NCBI GenBank assembly: GCA_905250075.1
Contig: CAJNOP010000131.1
Location: 207,729-271,728 of the forward strand
Source of the DNA: Rotaria sp. Silwood1
Taxonomy: Eukaryota; Rotifera; Eurotatoria; Philodinida; Philodinidae
DNA length: 64,000 nt
Direction: 5' to 3'
The first letter of the stretch is position 1. The number at the start of each line of letters is the position of its first letter. Positions 34,901 through 47,200 of the stretch are shown here, piece after piece. A program made the translations under genes and the position numbers. The notes under the pieces are model-generated. The model saw nothing but the letters and a program-made list of their open reading frames with translations. It made no database searches and had not been told where the DNA came from.

Positions 34901-35237
34901 GTTTAATTATAACGGTCGTTATTATTCTCTTTATACTTGTTATTTATTTTATCGTAACGAAAAAGAATTCCTCAAACAATTCTGTAGCAACAATTACAGC
35001 TGCACCTATTGGACCAGGATAGATAGATCAAATAAATAAATATATATGTATACGCGTACGCTCTATATACTAACCGGCATGACTGTATATAAATGACCAC
35101 ATATAAATATTATTTTCTATTATCTACAATATTTCTTTTTTTTTCTTTTGAAGAAATTATTTATTATTATTGGGATTATTGCTCTTGTTATCGTTGTCTT
35201 GGTGATTATTTTAGCAATCATTTTTGGTCGCAAATAA
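31998..35237 (+). CDS. Syntaxin (Qa-SNARE), 5' exon missing, two alternative membrane anchors
   Basis: Exons: 31998-32099, 32160-32256, 32316-32390, 33427-33606, 34200-34273, 34332-34469 and 34522-34632, then either 34879-35022 or 35154-35237. All junctions have GT/AG and keep frame. The start codon lies upstream and was not found. The Habc region includes [20 protein letters not shown] and [20 protein letters not shown]; the linker is [20 protein letters not shown]. The SNARE motif runs [43 protein letters not shown]. The zero-layer Gln (TQ|GE) is the last codon of exon 6. Each terminal exon encodes a single C-terminal transmembrane helix. The closest family members are plasma-membrane syntaxin-1 types, which pair with SNAP-25 and synaptobrevin in exocytosis. 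Introns carry a TIR element and a dead duplicate exon. Confidence 0.92.
32421..33361. mobile_element. TIR element in syntaxin intron 3
   Basis: Inverted repeats of about 140 bp at 32421-32560 and 33225-33361 start GATTTTA(T/C)TTTTAATT and share ATTTGATAGA, GGGATGGTT and TAGTAAAAACTCATAAAA. The AT-rich centre is non-coding. The TSD is unclear. The element makes up most of the 1036-bp intron, much longer than the gene's 60-bp introns. Confidence 0.6.
33979..34107 (+). pseudogene. Dead duplicate of syntaxin exon 4
   Basis: Inside intron 4 a frame reads [20 protein letters not shown], then TAG, then [20 protein letters not shown]. This parallels exon 4 ([23 protein letters not shown]) and ends at the same point as the real exon, with ATGAGC where exon 4 has the GTGAGT donor. 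A stop in frame and loss of the donor show it is no longer used. In places (RIQQQLEI) it is nearer to the animal syntaxin consensus than the live exon. Confidence 0.75.
34879..35022 (+). CDS. Syntaxin alternative terminal exon A
   Basis: Phase-0 exon after TTGTTTAG. It encodes KK, a hydrophobic helix of about 24 residues ([20 protein letters not shown]) and a luminal tail of about 20 residues rich in Asn, Ser, Thr and Pro, ending in TAG. AATAAA lies at 35031, supporting its own 3' end. Confidence 0.85.
   Translation, partial: KKILLILCLIITVVIILFILVIYFIVTKKNSSNNSVATITAAPIGPG
35154..35237 (+). CDS. Syntaxin alternative terminal exon B
   Basis: Phase-0 exon after TTTTCTTTTGAAG. It encodes K, a helix of about 23 residues ([20 protein letters not shown]) and a short GRK end before TAA. 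This is a typical tail-anchor with almost no luminal tail. Confidence 0.85.
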   Translation, partial: KLFIIIGIIALVIVVLVIILAIIFGRK

Positions 35238-36394
35238 CTTTCGTTCTCAATAGTTTACTTTCACTTTTTATCCTCTCTCTATTACTTAACTCAAATATGT
35301 TTATATCTAAAGACTATTGATAAGGCCTGTCTGTTGTCTGTTTTGTTTTTTATGTATTCCACATGAAAAAAAATGAGGTCAATTTTTCTGATTGTTCAGG
35401 TTTGCACATTCTTTGTCTTTTCGTCAATTATTTCAATTTTGCTATCATTCATTTTATTATCTGTGTTTGCATGTGATCAAGGATCCTATTCATAAACGAC
35501 GGAGCATCTTGAATCCAGGTAAGACTCATCATGTTTTCTTCTCATCTATAAAAGTTTGACGGTCAAAGTTTTATTTAACTGTTACTGCAAGCTGGACTGC
35601 CGTCAGCTGGACAATATTGGAAGGGTCCGCATCTTTTTCGTCCGACATAATATGACTTTTGAAAAATTACACGATTTTTCAATGGCACATTTCGGTTTTT
35701 GTCTAATAATAGCAAAATCTTTAGAACATATCCTTTTGTGTTTTTTATAAAAAGCACATACGATTATTTTTAAAAAGATGCTTTTTTCGGGGAAATCCTA
35801 TCTCATCTAAAACTCATCATGGTAACATTAGATACATTTCACCCAGCCCATTTTTACCTTCCACATTAGTCTGCTGAGTTCAAAAGGAAAAGTGATTTCT
35901 TGCTATCTGATTTTGAAAGAATTTCCAGGATGGCTTTGATCGTATAGTGATTGCTGGGATTTGGCAATCAACTCACAACTACTTATAATTAGTCATCTGT
36001 GTGATTGATTTCTGCGATTGGAAAGTGATTTCTGGGATTTTGCAATGAAAGCAATCCGCTTTTTGCTCTTGACTGACTTGTTCCTTTTTTCAAAGAAAGT
36101 GGACACGACTGGCTGAAAGTTGCGAAATTTTCCAATGAACTGTTCACAAAAAAAGGTGCTAGGTAACCAATGTCCTTAATACATTGCCGCTGAAAGCAGC
36201 TAATTTTGCAATATATGCTCTAAATTGAAGTTATTTGACAAAAGGACAGGAGGTTTGAAGATTTTTTAATGGACTAGATCTGTGGTTGTTAGAGTTCCGT
36301 GTAACGAATATACTTTCGCATTTCATTAGAATTTTCTCGTTAAAAACGATTGTTGAAATCCGAGTTGTAGGGAAAAACTAATTGTTTTCGATTA

Positions 36395-36504
36395 GTGTGT
36401 GGGTGTGGGTATCATTGTCTTTCTCACACGAACACCCACCCACACCCACCCACACCCGACTCACACCCTCACCACCATCGTCACCCGCACCCGCACCCAC
36501 ACAG
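36395..36504. repeat. Telomere-like G/C hairpin
   Basis: GTGTGTGGGTGTGGGT, about 20 bp, then about 75 bp of CCCACC/CACACCC units with CCCGCA variants. Confidence 0.75.
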
Positions 36505-37060
36505 TCATTCGAGTTTTTCAGGATTTTTCCTACCAAAAAATGGTTTCATCGAAATATAAAACACATATTCGCAACCAGCTCGTCAAACTCTATCAAACCA
36601 TGTATAAATGAAATAAATGAATGAGAAAAAAAATTTACCTGATTTATGCATCACGTGCACCTTATATTATGGCTTATAGTAGAAAAACAAAAGATGCAAT
36701 AACTTTTGAAAGAAGCACTAAGCACTTCAGCCATTTTAGGGTTTTTACTAGGGTATTGTGTAGTATCTATGGACAAAAATTCATTGAAATCTGAGGAGGT
36801 CACCTCGGGAGATTTCCTCATTAGTTAAATACACGCTTTCAACAGCAGGTAAGTAAACAAAAAAGAGAACGACTCCATCGCTCGCTTGAATCATCGTGAA
36901 TATTTCTATCAAGGATTTGCATTTTAAAATTACATCACCGTCTACTGTCACATCATAGGAACAGTGTTTCAATCACCGAAGTGAAGAATCTCGATCTGAA
37001 TGTTCTACCTTTCACCTACATACCCATATTCATCCAAAACTGTAACAACAAATGAAGGAT

Positions 37061-37196
37061 GCGCATGTGTGTGGACGTGGTTGTGTGAATTAATGTGTGG
37101 ATGGGGATTTAGGTAGAGGTGTGAGGTCTAGTTGTGGTTTTGGCTATTTGGTGTTGGTAGCGAAACATTGAAAACCATACCCACACACTTACACCT
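37061..37196. repeat. Telomere-like G/C hairpin, G-arm extended
   Basis: About 95 bp of degenerate GTGTGTGG/GGTGTGAGG units are followed by CATACCCACACACTTACACC. Confidence 0.55.
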
Positions 37197-37526
37197 TTAT
37201 TATTGATTATAAAAAGATAATTGATATTTTTGCAATTCAGGATAAGAACAGTCGAATGCTGTTGAAATAATTAATGTTTTTTTCTTCTCATCTTTTTGTT
37301 TTTTTTTAATATGATTTCACTTAATTAACGAGCTAATGAATTATTGTATACCACTCGTTAGAAAATAGAGAATTAAGAACCTGAATTCGATCTCAGGAAA
37401 AAAGTTAAAATATGCAGATATATTTTTAGCCCTTTCCGACTCGTTGCATGATGCTAGATAGCGAAACATACAGTCCTGCATATTGGTTGTTTCCTATCAT
37501 AGGGCTTGCAAAAGCATATTTTTTCA

Positions 37527-37660
37527 GGTGAGGTTGGGTGTAGGTGTCCGACATATGGATCGGTGTGGAGATTAGTTGTGGCTTTATGCTTTCTCTTAAC
37601 ACGCACTCTCATTCCATCCACACACCACCCACGTCGTACACTCACACCACATCCATCCAG
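37527..37660. repeat. Telomere-like G/C hairpin
   Basis: GTGAGGTTGGGTGTAGGTGTC and GGTGTGGAG are followed by CCATCCACACACCACCC and CACTCACACCACATCCATCC. Confidence 0.6.
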
Positions 37661-38057
37661 ACAGCTGCTGTTGATATTTTGATATTGAAAGAGTTTTTTT
37701 ATTAGACGGTAAAGAAATACATAGGGAAAATGGTAAACGACAACTGTTTTTGAGAGTGAGATCGATGAGAGGAGCAAAATCAAAACGAATTGAGTAGCCT
37801 TCTCACGTCAAACCTCACCCATAACCACATACACATTTTTCTCGCATCGTTTTTCTTTCCTGAATTAACACAAAAATCGAAAATGTACACAAAAATAAAT
37901 TAAAAGAAAATGAAAGAAAATGGAGCAGTTGAAACTGAATGAAGCCAAAAGATTAAATTTTTCAGTTGCATCAAGAAGAAAGGAAGCTTAGAAATTTAGC
38001 AGCTAATGATGTAAATAAAAATAGCTTTTCTGCCTTGGCGTCATAACAACTTTCGCT

Positions 38058-38155
38058 GGATGTGAGTGTGGGTGCGACGTTGATAAAGAGAAGACTCCCA
38101 ATGTCAATTACACTCCACACACCCTCACCCCCACCCCCACCCACATCCACACCCT
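38058..38155. repeat. Telomere-like G/C hairpin
   Basis: GGATGTGAGTGTGGGTG, a spacer of about 35 bp, then CACTCCACACACCCTCACCC and further CCCCCA/CACACCC units. It ends about 130 bp from the stop codon of the STELLO-like gene. Confidence 0.7.
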
Positions 38156-38284
38156 CCTATTGAAAATACGATATCCATAATTCTGTCATATTTGTTGTTG
38201 AACGTTAGTTAATGAGACGCAACAGCTACGCACAGTGTAGTGCATTCATCCATATATAAACTTCAGTATGTTTGTTTTAGTTAT

Positions 38285-41200
38285 TCATTGTTTGATCTTT
38301 GTAATATCATCAACAGTACATAACGGCCTCCATTGCCCTTTTAAGTACTGATCACACGTTTCTTTCATATGAGCGAGAGCATCGGGCCGTACTTGCTTCA
38401 AATATTCATAGACATGTTTGTAGTACGCTTCAGTAGTCACCGTGCGATTGACTGCATGTAAAGCAGAATTTCCATAAATTAACAGATGATCATCGTTGTT
38501 TCTATCAGATCCAATGCATCCGATGTCAAATGAACGACAGCAGCCGATACGAATATCGGTCGCAACACCACCATTACTACCAATACTAATAGCACCTTTT
38601 GTATCTGTATTCAAAATCACCTGATAATGCTTCCTTTGAAATTTTGATGCATACGAAGACATGATATTGAACTGACTATAAAGACTTTTGGAAAACTCGG
38701 TGAAAGCATCGTCAAATGATGTGTTCCAGATTCTGGAAATATGATTTCGAACAAATTGAAATGTTTCGTACCTATACCACATAGGCATTCGGTTCACCCA
38801 CATAAAATCGATTTCGGAATCGGATTTCAGCGCAACCTGTATCATAATATAGTAAAAGACATGTTCAAGCTTCCAATAAGCCAAGAAGATTAACCCTTCA
38901 GTAGTGTACCACTAACATTACTGCGAGTGTTGGTGAACTGAAGACACACACCCACACATTCTCATAGAACAAGACTTAGATTCTTCTAGAACATCCTAAA
39001 GTTTTCCTACAAATTTCATGGGAAGAAATACGCTTGTGAACATTATAAAGAGCGTAATTTCTTGTTTTTTTTTGCGCAGATAAAAGTTTTTATGATAGAT
39101 GCTAAGGATGGTGGATAGTGTTGCATTGATTCCTCACAATCATCATATGATCAGCAAAGCAAACATGAACTAATCAAATGATAACTTTAGGAAATAATCA
39201 ATAACAGTGTTTCTAAGCTTATTGAAATCAATCACGGTATGTTTATATCTGCTGTAAATATAATGGATATGTATAACAGATCAATTTGCCAGTTAAATGA
39301 CTGGCTAGAATAATAATAATGCTAAATGAAGAAGAAAGGAGTTAGGCGCTACAGAATTTTATTTATTTATTGAGAATTAATAAAGATCTATCATTTATGA
39401 TGTTATGCTAGTACAGCCATATCCTGTATGTACTGAGGAATCGTATGGAATTTATCGAAGGAGAAAACATGATACTTCAGACTTCACGTACTTTACAATG
39501 CTTTGCTACACTTTAACATACTTCACGGTACTTTAAAGTACTTTAACATGTGTTAGCGTAATTTGAGATACTTCGATATACATCTCTTTACTCTTGTATC
39601 TTCTTATACTAAGCTTTCCACTTATGTCGAGCAGCACTAACTCAGTAAAACGTATATCAACTCCAGACATAATACCAAATGTAAAATTCAAAGTCCAAAT
39701 TGGACCCCTCACAATACGAATTTTACCACTTTAAAGTACAAAAGTATCATGTTTCCCCCGTGAATTTATCTTAACATGTTCAGAGGCTTTTTGAAAGGCC
39801 AATCTAATCTCAACGAAATAAGTCTTAATACCTGCTGGCAAATTATATTATTTAAACAGTAGTCGTCGGCAGGTGGAATGAAGCTAATGAGGTGATTTCT
39901 TCTATCATTTACGAGAAGTCTAAAGAAGGTAATTCTGCTGATGTTTTCTGTCTTGTGCACACTCAACTTCTACTTAATTTAGGTATCATATACAAAAATC
40001 GATATCAAGAAGACATGTAATGAAGTTTCAATGAATCCCAAAAGCATGTAAACCTCCTTCTTGACGGTACTAGATATATTTTACATTTGAAATACTGCCG
40101 CCCAATTGGTAAAAGACACTTTGAAGTCAGTCGGGCCGAGTTTTATTCTTAGTTGCGCCTCCATTGTAATATTTTTTACATTCATGCGCATTCGAAAACG
40201 TCTTTAACCGGATCCAGGCAAGTTGTAAATGGAAAACGCGTATGAGCGCATCTATTTTTCGCGTCATATTCAAATGGAAGGCTCATTGATTTTGTTGAAA
40301 TTTACAGTAGGAGACATAACTGAACTTTAGATATATTCTGTGATGTGGTATAGCGTGAGCGTGAATGAAAATCTTTATAAACAAATCCCTTATCATCTCT
40401 TAGATTTTGAAACATGCTAATGAATAATCTGCATCCGAATCTTTATATCTTTTGACAAAAAAGAGAAGTCATTCGGATTTTAAAAAGGTAGTTCTCACAA
40501 ATATCTTTAGCAAATTATGAATAATCTCTCGAGTTTCTATACGAGATAGTTGACAGATTTGATATTCCATCGACTTTAGGGAGGGCCATGTGAAACAAAA
40601 TAAGTTTGTATGCTGGTAAGGACGTGTAAAGTAGCATGTACAGCAATATGTGCGGGCGTTTACAGTAACTGTTTGAAATGAGGCTTTTTCGCGGCGGGAC
40701 TTAAGCCAATCAAATATTTTCTACTGTAGCTTCTGCTCAATGGGATCTCTTGGTGCTCTGATTTCGGAAAATCAGATGTTTAAGCGGTCTATCTTTCCGA
40801 AAATGAGATGTTTTCCTGTTCGGAGTTCAGTCAATGGCATGTTTTCTAATGGAGCTCTCATTTTCAGCTAGGGTTGCGAAATCGTCTTGATTAGAGAGTT
40901 ATATTGCCGTTAAACCAGTCACGGCAAATTCGGTGTTTCATATTTTCATGAAAGAATGCTTTTTTTCGAGAAAATAGCGGTGTTTTCTTTTTAAAGTTTA
41001 GTCAAAGGTAGTCGGAGTGTGAGAATCTGCACCTGTTGTTGATTTCTGGAAATTTCGAATTAAAGTTGAATCTTCAGGGAAAGGCTCTCATGAAAACAAT
41101 GGTTTTTTGAGGAGGTAAAGGCATAATCGGTTGATATATAATGTCTGTGTGGTCTCGCCATAATATGGAGTGCAATGTGCTCAGATGTGATTTCTAGTTT

Positions 41201-44200
41201 GTGAATCTCGGTGAGCTTCACCGTGCATCAGGTGTTTTGAGACTTTGAGGCCAACCAATCAAATACTTTGGTGTTCAGCTTACAGTCTATCAAGCTCTCT
41301 TTGGCTAGCGATGCATTTTATGCATTGCCATTTTTCCTTAGTAGATGTTATGGCGAATAAGAGTTGATTTGTACAGTACACAATTCTGTGATATAAATGC
41401 CCAGTTAGTGATATTTTTAGATGGAGAACGGTTGATGTTAGCTAATGTGTTGCATGAGATTAGCTTAGTTGTAAGCTTGTCAAATCTATGTGTGACTGTG
41501 GAAGTGGACATGAGTGAATGAAAAACATCACCCAGATCATTGCACTTACAATGGAGGTGTGTGTGATGTAACTCAAGGAGATAGGACATATTCGGGTCAA
41601 ATTAAAGGTCTCACTGTCAAACTAACAAATTTAAAATATGACGTGCTTATGGCTTGCCTGGACCGAGATATTCGAATTTCAAGATATGTGAAATTTGGGT
41701 ATAAAAAATGAATCAGGAAAGATTTTCTCCACGATGGTAAGGACAAAACATAGTGTTGTTCGGGCCGACTAGGGGGTTTGGAGGGGTCCTCTTGCATATG
41801 GGCTGAGCACCATCTTGTTTTGTCGTTATAACAGTAGAATGCACTTTTTGGTGACTGATAGGAAACGCCATTTTCTATGAGCTACAGAAAAAATCCACTC
41901 TAGTATTATAAGGACGGAACATATTGTTCTTCGGGCCAATCTGGGGATTATCAAGGATGCTCTTTCATTTGGTCCAAACAACACCATGTTTTGTCCTTAA
42001 AATACTAGAGTGGATTTTTTCTGTAGCTCATAGAAAACAGCGTTTCCTATCAGCCACCAAAAAAATGCACTCTACTATTATAAGGACAAAACATGGTGTT
42101 GCTCGAGCCATATGAAAGAGGACCCCTCCAAACCCCCTAGTCGGTCGGAACAACACTATGTTTTGTCCTTACAATAGTGGAGAAAATCTTTCCTGATTCA
42201 TTTTTTATACCTAAAATTCACATACCTTGAAATTCGAATATCTCGGTCCAGGCAAGCCACAAGCATGTCATATTTAAAATTTGTTAGTTTGACAGTGAGA
42301 CCTTTAATTTGACCCGAACATGTCCTATCTCCTTGAGTTACATCACACACACACCTCCATTGTTAGGCAAATTCACATTTACAACCCTACCAGTATTCTC
42401 ATCTACCACAGCACGCAAAATTTAGTCAATCTGATATTATTGGTTGCCAGGATTACTCGAATCACATTACTTTATACAGTATTTGTGAATTTAGCTGTTC
42501 ACATTTTTTTCAGTAAGAGTTCTAACTCATGGAATTTCTCGACACTTTGATTTTGAAAAGATAGCATAGACATGTGAAAAATGAGTTCATATCTTTTATT
42601 GTACATGCGCAATAATACATTTTTACTTGAGCCCATTTAAGTTAGAGAGCGGCTAGTCATGAGTGACGGCACACAGGGGCGCCGACGAATAACTAGCCGC
42701 TAATATTGGAAGTACATTCTGAATTTGATATCAAAAGAGATCTGTATATAAGCCGGCATTTGTTTTTCAGTGTACTGTCTGATATTTCATTAATGAAGAA
42801 TTCAATGTAACTCTAATTTTCCAACTGAGGGATAAAATAAAAAACAGAAGGAATAGTTTAGAACAAAGTTTCGGCTTAGAATGTTTCACCGAGAATTCTC
42901 TCGTTATAAAGAACGGTTTCTCCAATTAAGCAGCGATGCCTGAAATCAGATAGATTGTACATCAAAGATGATGATCTTATGGGTAAATAGGATTAAACGT
43001 TGTAGTCGCTAACTGTCTCTCTATAAAATTCACTGAATAAATGCTTCAAACTATTCAACTCCATTGTAAAAATGCCTATAGTCTTGATTTGATCAGTTTC
43101 AAAAGTGACAAATAGTGGCAATAAATTGACGAATCTTTTCGAATGAAGTATGAGAGCAGTTTTTCTGCGCGTTTACTATATCTGAATAGTACGTTTGACG
43201 AGAACATCACTCAAAAGAATTTAGAGTCACTCGATTCGCAGTCAATTCGAATAAAATAAAACGAGTTTTTCTGTTGGCATGTGTCCTATGCCGTATACAT
43301 TCATGCGTCGATATGTATCCTGGTATATTGAAACTAACTGTCTGATTTTATGACTACTGTGACTGGAAGCATCACTCAAGTGGCGTGTTTTGATTGTAGA
43401 TCTTATCTAATATGATTTAATTCAAGCTAGAACTCCAGCTGAAGTCGTATTTTTTGTGACTGAGATTCCAGAAAATAATACCGCTTGTTGATTTGCTAGC
43501 TTCCATAGGATTTTTAGTTGAGTTTTCAGAAAGTATGATGCATTTTGATACTAGTTATGCGGAAATATTCATCTTGATCATTCTCTCAGTAAGTTGAATA
43601 TAATCCCGTCTTTACATATCTTTCGAAAGGCGAAAAAAGAAGATGATGATAGTAAGAAACTGAGATTGTTTAGTTGATATTGTCGCAGGGTTTGAATGTG
43701 GATACTGCTGTGTTAGTATGGTTTATTGATGGGTTCGATTGGGTATCAATTTGAAGGCATCAGTTTGATTGGATAAATTATAGGCATCTTACAATCACAC
43801 GGGCATGCGCGAGTGAAGAGCGCGCCAATTGTACTGTTGGGTTTCGAAAAGAAAACTGCCTATAAGTCGAGTTCTACTCAATCGATTTTGATAATATTTT
43901 TTTCTTTTATTGGTCTAGAGATGACCATTCACTTCTAAAAAAATTAAGTTTCCATGTCTTCTAGTTTACGAAAAATCGAAGCAACAGTGTCAAATATCTA
44001 GCTTTTAACGCCACCCTCAAGAAGAAGATCAATCTTTCTGTATTCCATTGCAATTTTTTTTTCAATTATATTTTTAGCTAGAATTGTAGAGCTCTTCAAG
44101 CGCTTTCAGAATATGTTATCACTTTTTGCTTCACACAAAGTTCTATAAATGAAAGGCTATCGACAATGCGCGTTAAGACACTTTTCATTTTTGTGTAGAG

Positions 44201-47200
44201 CGAGTTTAAAATCGTTGGCTTTCAATTTCAAGAAATTTGATTGGAACAAATTTTATCGAATATGAAAGAGAGAGAGGGTGAAAATAATTTGAAAAGTAAA
44301 AGAAGTTCGTTCCATATACTTTGCTGATACAAAATTTTTATACAAAGTTTAAAAAAAGCTATGTTCACACAGTACGTAAAACGAGATTTTAAATTTTGTT
44401 ATTGCTATAACTCAACGAAGAATAAATCATTTGCGACAAAAATTTCACCCTTTTTTATCTCATAGAGTAGAGTAATATCACAAAAAATCAAACAAGAATC
44501 TTTCTCCGCTCGAAAGAAAATTCAGTTTTCCTAAGAAAGTGTAGAGCGAGATCTTTGTGGTAAAAAGTGTAGGGCGACGTGAAAGTCATCGAAATTTCAT
44601 TGAAACAAGTTTTATTTAAACAAAGTTCATTGAGTATCAAGTGAAATGCTAAGGGAAAAATATTTTGACACCTAAAATAATTTTACTACCAAAGTGTTTA
44701 TGGGAGTAGTTTATACACTAAGTTTATTGTAAAAATGGATGTAGCATATAGAAATTGGCTGTAGTATCGTGAATCTCTGCCACAGCACAGAGAAGTGTTG
44801 GAAAATATTATTTTTATACATATTGGACATAGCTCTATTAAATACGGCACTTAACTTTCCTTTAACATTAAATTTATTTTTTTCGATTTTTTTCCCCAAA
44901 CGGTACAATTGGGGCGCTCTTCACTCGCGCATCATGCTAGGCAAAGACTCTGACGCTACAATCATCATTTACACTCCCACCATCCCGTTTTCAACCATTG
45001 AATACAAGTATTGTTGATATCTGTAAAGTAGTATTATATCAAACAGAAAAAGCTGCACATTCAGTTGAGGATCAAGCGAGTCACATAGACAACCGTTACT
45101 TGTAGATTGTAGGTTGCATCTCCGCTTTTTTTACGGTAAAACAACTAAATTCTGAGATTATTTTGTCACTATGATATTTTTAGATCTGCACAGAATTGGA
45201 AACCAGATTTTCACATGAAAATGATGAATTTGAAACTATATTACAGTACTCTGAACACAGAGATCCGTAGAACTTTTTGAGATTCTATGTTTTACGTAAT
45301 AGAATAAAACCTTTAAAAGCGAACCCAAACAGAAACAAAATAGGTGTCTTAAAAGGTTGTTAGAGACAATTTTCTTGCTGTAAAATCATCTCTGAAAAGT
45401 TCTGATATGAGATAGAGCACAGAACCGTCAGGAACTTTGAAAGAATCTGGAGAGTTCCTTTTTCTCAAACTATGAATCAGACAATGAATCATACAGATCT
45501 TGAGGAATGTGTACTCAGGAAACATCAAAGATTTTTATAGAATTTTTCATGATATGCTATTTGAATTCCAAGCAATTTTCTATCATAATTCCATAGTGTA
45601 ATGTAGTCTTGAAAGCTAGCAAATAAGTTTTACTGACTTTTTTCTCTCTCTCGGCAAAAACAAACCGAACAATGGTCCTATGCTATACCTTATCATTGAA
45701 ATTATGGTCACCGAGTATTCCTTTGAGCATGATGCGCCCATCAGACGAAAATATACTGTGTGCAGGATGCATCATCGAAAACAGCATCCCATCTGAGTCG
45801 ATAACTCCAATATAGTCACTATGTACGTGTTTATCCATATAAAAAGTTGACCATTGCTGTCGATCGTATCCGATACGTGCATACTTGGGATGATTAGACG
45901 CTGTTCCATGAAACATTGTTTTCCATTGTGTTGGTAGAGCTTCATATGTTACAGAGAAGTTTTGTTTCAAACAATTTCCCAGCCGGTGATCAGCATCTGA
46001 TTCATCATCAAGAACAATTAATATATCTGTGACTGCACGATCAACAAACATACTAAAACTAGGTAGCAATCTAGAGAACAAGTTTAAGCAATAAAACTAC
46101 AATATACTGAAAATTAGATTAGATTCAACGCTAACCTGTCATTTAATTTGTGAAGGTCACCAGTATAGGTTCGAACAACTATAGTAAATTTTGAGACTAT
46201 CTTAGGAAACTCGTAACCTGCTTGGATCAGTTCACTAAGCCAGAGCAGAATAAGTTCCATATCGGCAATCTCCAGATAGCCTCGTTCATAAAGAGCCGTG
46301 TAGAGCGCTTCAACTCGCTTAGGAACAGTATCTCCGATACCCGACCATTCGTTTAAAAATTTTATAAGTTGTACACTTTTATGATGTAGCTCATCGTCAT
46401 CATTAATGTCAACAAACGAAGAATGGCCATCCACTTTTTTAGAAACATAAGGTCCAGCAAAAGATATTTGAAGTCCAACATCCCACATTAGTCGCTAAAA
46501 TATTTCTCAATCATTTTTCAACAATATCTTTGATATAAACCCAGGTCAAAAAAGTCCGGTTGTAAACGATCGTCTTTCATCGTATTTCACTCGTTTTGTA
46601 GCGACCGTGTTACAGCCATATTTCTTCGTATTGTAAATGAGCGTAAAGGGTCGGATACTTGATTTTTAGGCCGTTTACAGCCGTTACTAACCGTATACGA
46701 TATGATGAAAAACGGCCGTAATACTATCGCTACCAAAACATCAATTTATGGCTATTTACGATCGTAAACTGTATAAAACGACAGTATACGTTATCGTATT
46801 TGGCCGTTACGGCGGCTATAAACATCGTCCTGGGAATGCTGAACTATCATAGAGCTAAGTTGACTATTAGATCTCTTAGCTAATATCTATAGTACTCATT
46901 ATGCGACATGAACTCAGATTGCCGACATTTATTCAGCTTCGATTGGAAAAGACATATTGTGGAGCCAGATTGAAGATCCTCGACATCTGCGACCCTTCAT
47001 ATTTCAGCCGCTTCTAGTACTTCTATTTTGACTCAATTCATCACTTTAAGTCACAAGTTTACAGCTACTTATGATTCAATTTAATAGGAAATAACTTCGG
47101 AATATTTGATGATGAAGTTATTGAGTTCTCTTCATCCGTGTTCTCGTCCATTCAATTAAATTTTAACTATTACGGCCTGTCTATGTAACGGTGTACCTTA

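Larger units (their letters stand above)
35240..38284. other. Gene-poor interval with clustered telomere-like hairpins
   Basis: No supported gene. An unrecognised 63-codon minus frame (36972-36781, containing VTVDGDVILKCKSLIEIF) might be a degraded exon. Four hairpins at 36395, 37061, 37527 and 38058 are listed separately. Confidence 0.35.

Noticed and set aside
41338-42550. Peptides sharing MSYLLELHHTH on both strands
   Set aside because: Produced by the inverted arms of the 814-bp palindrome.
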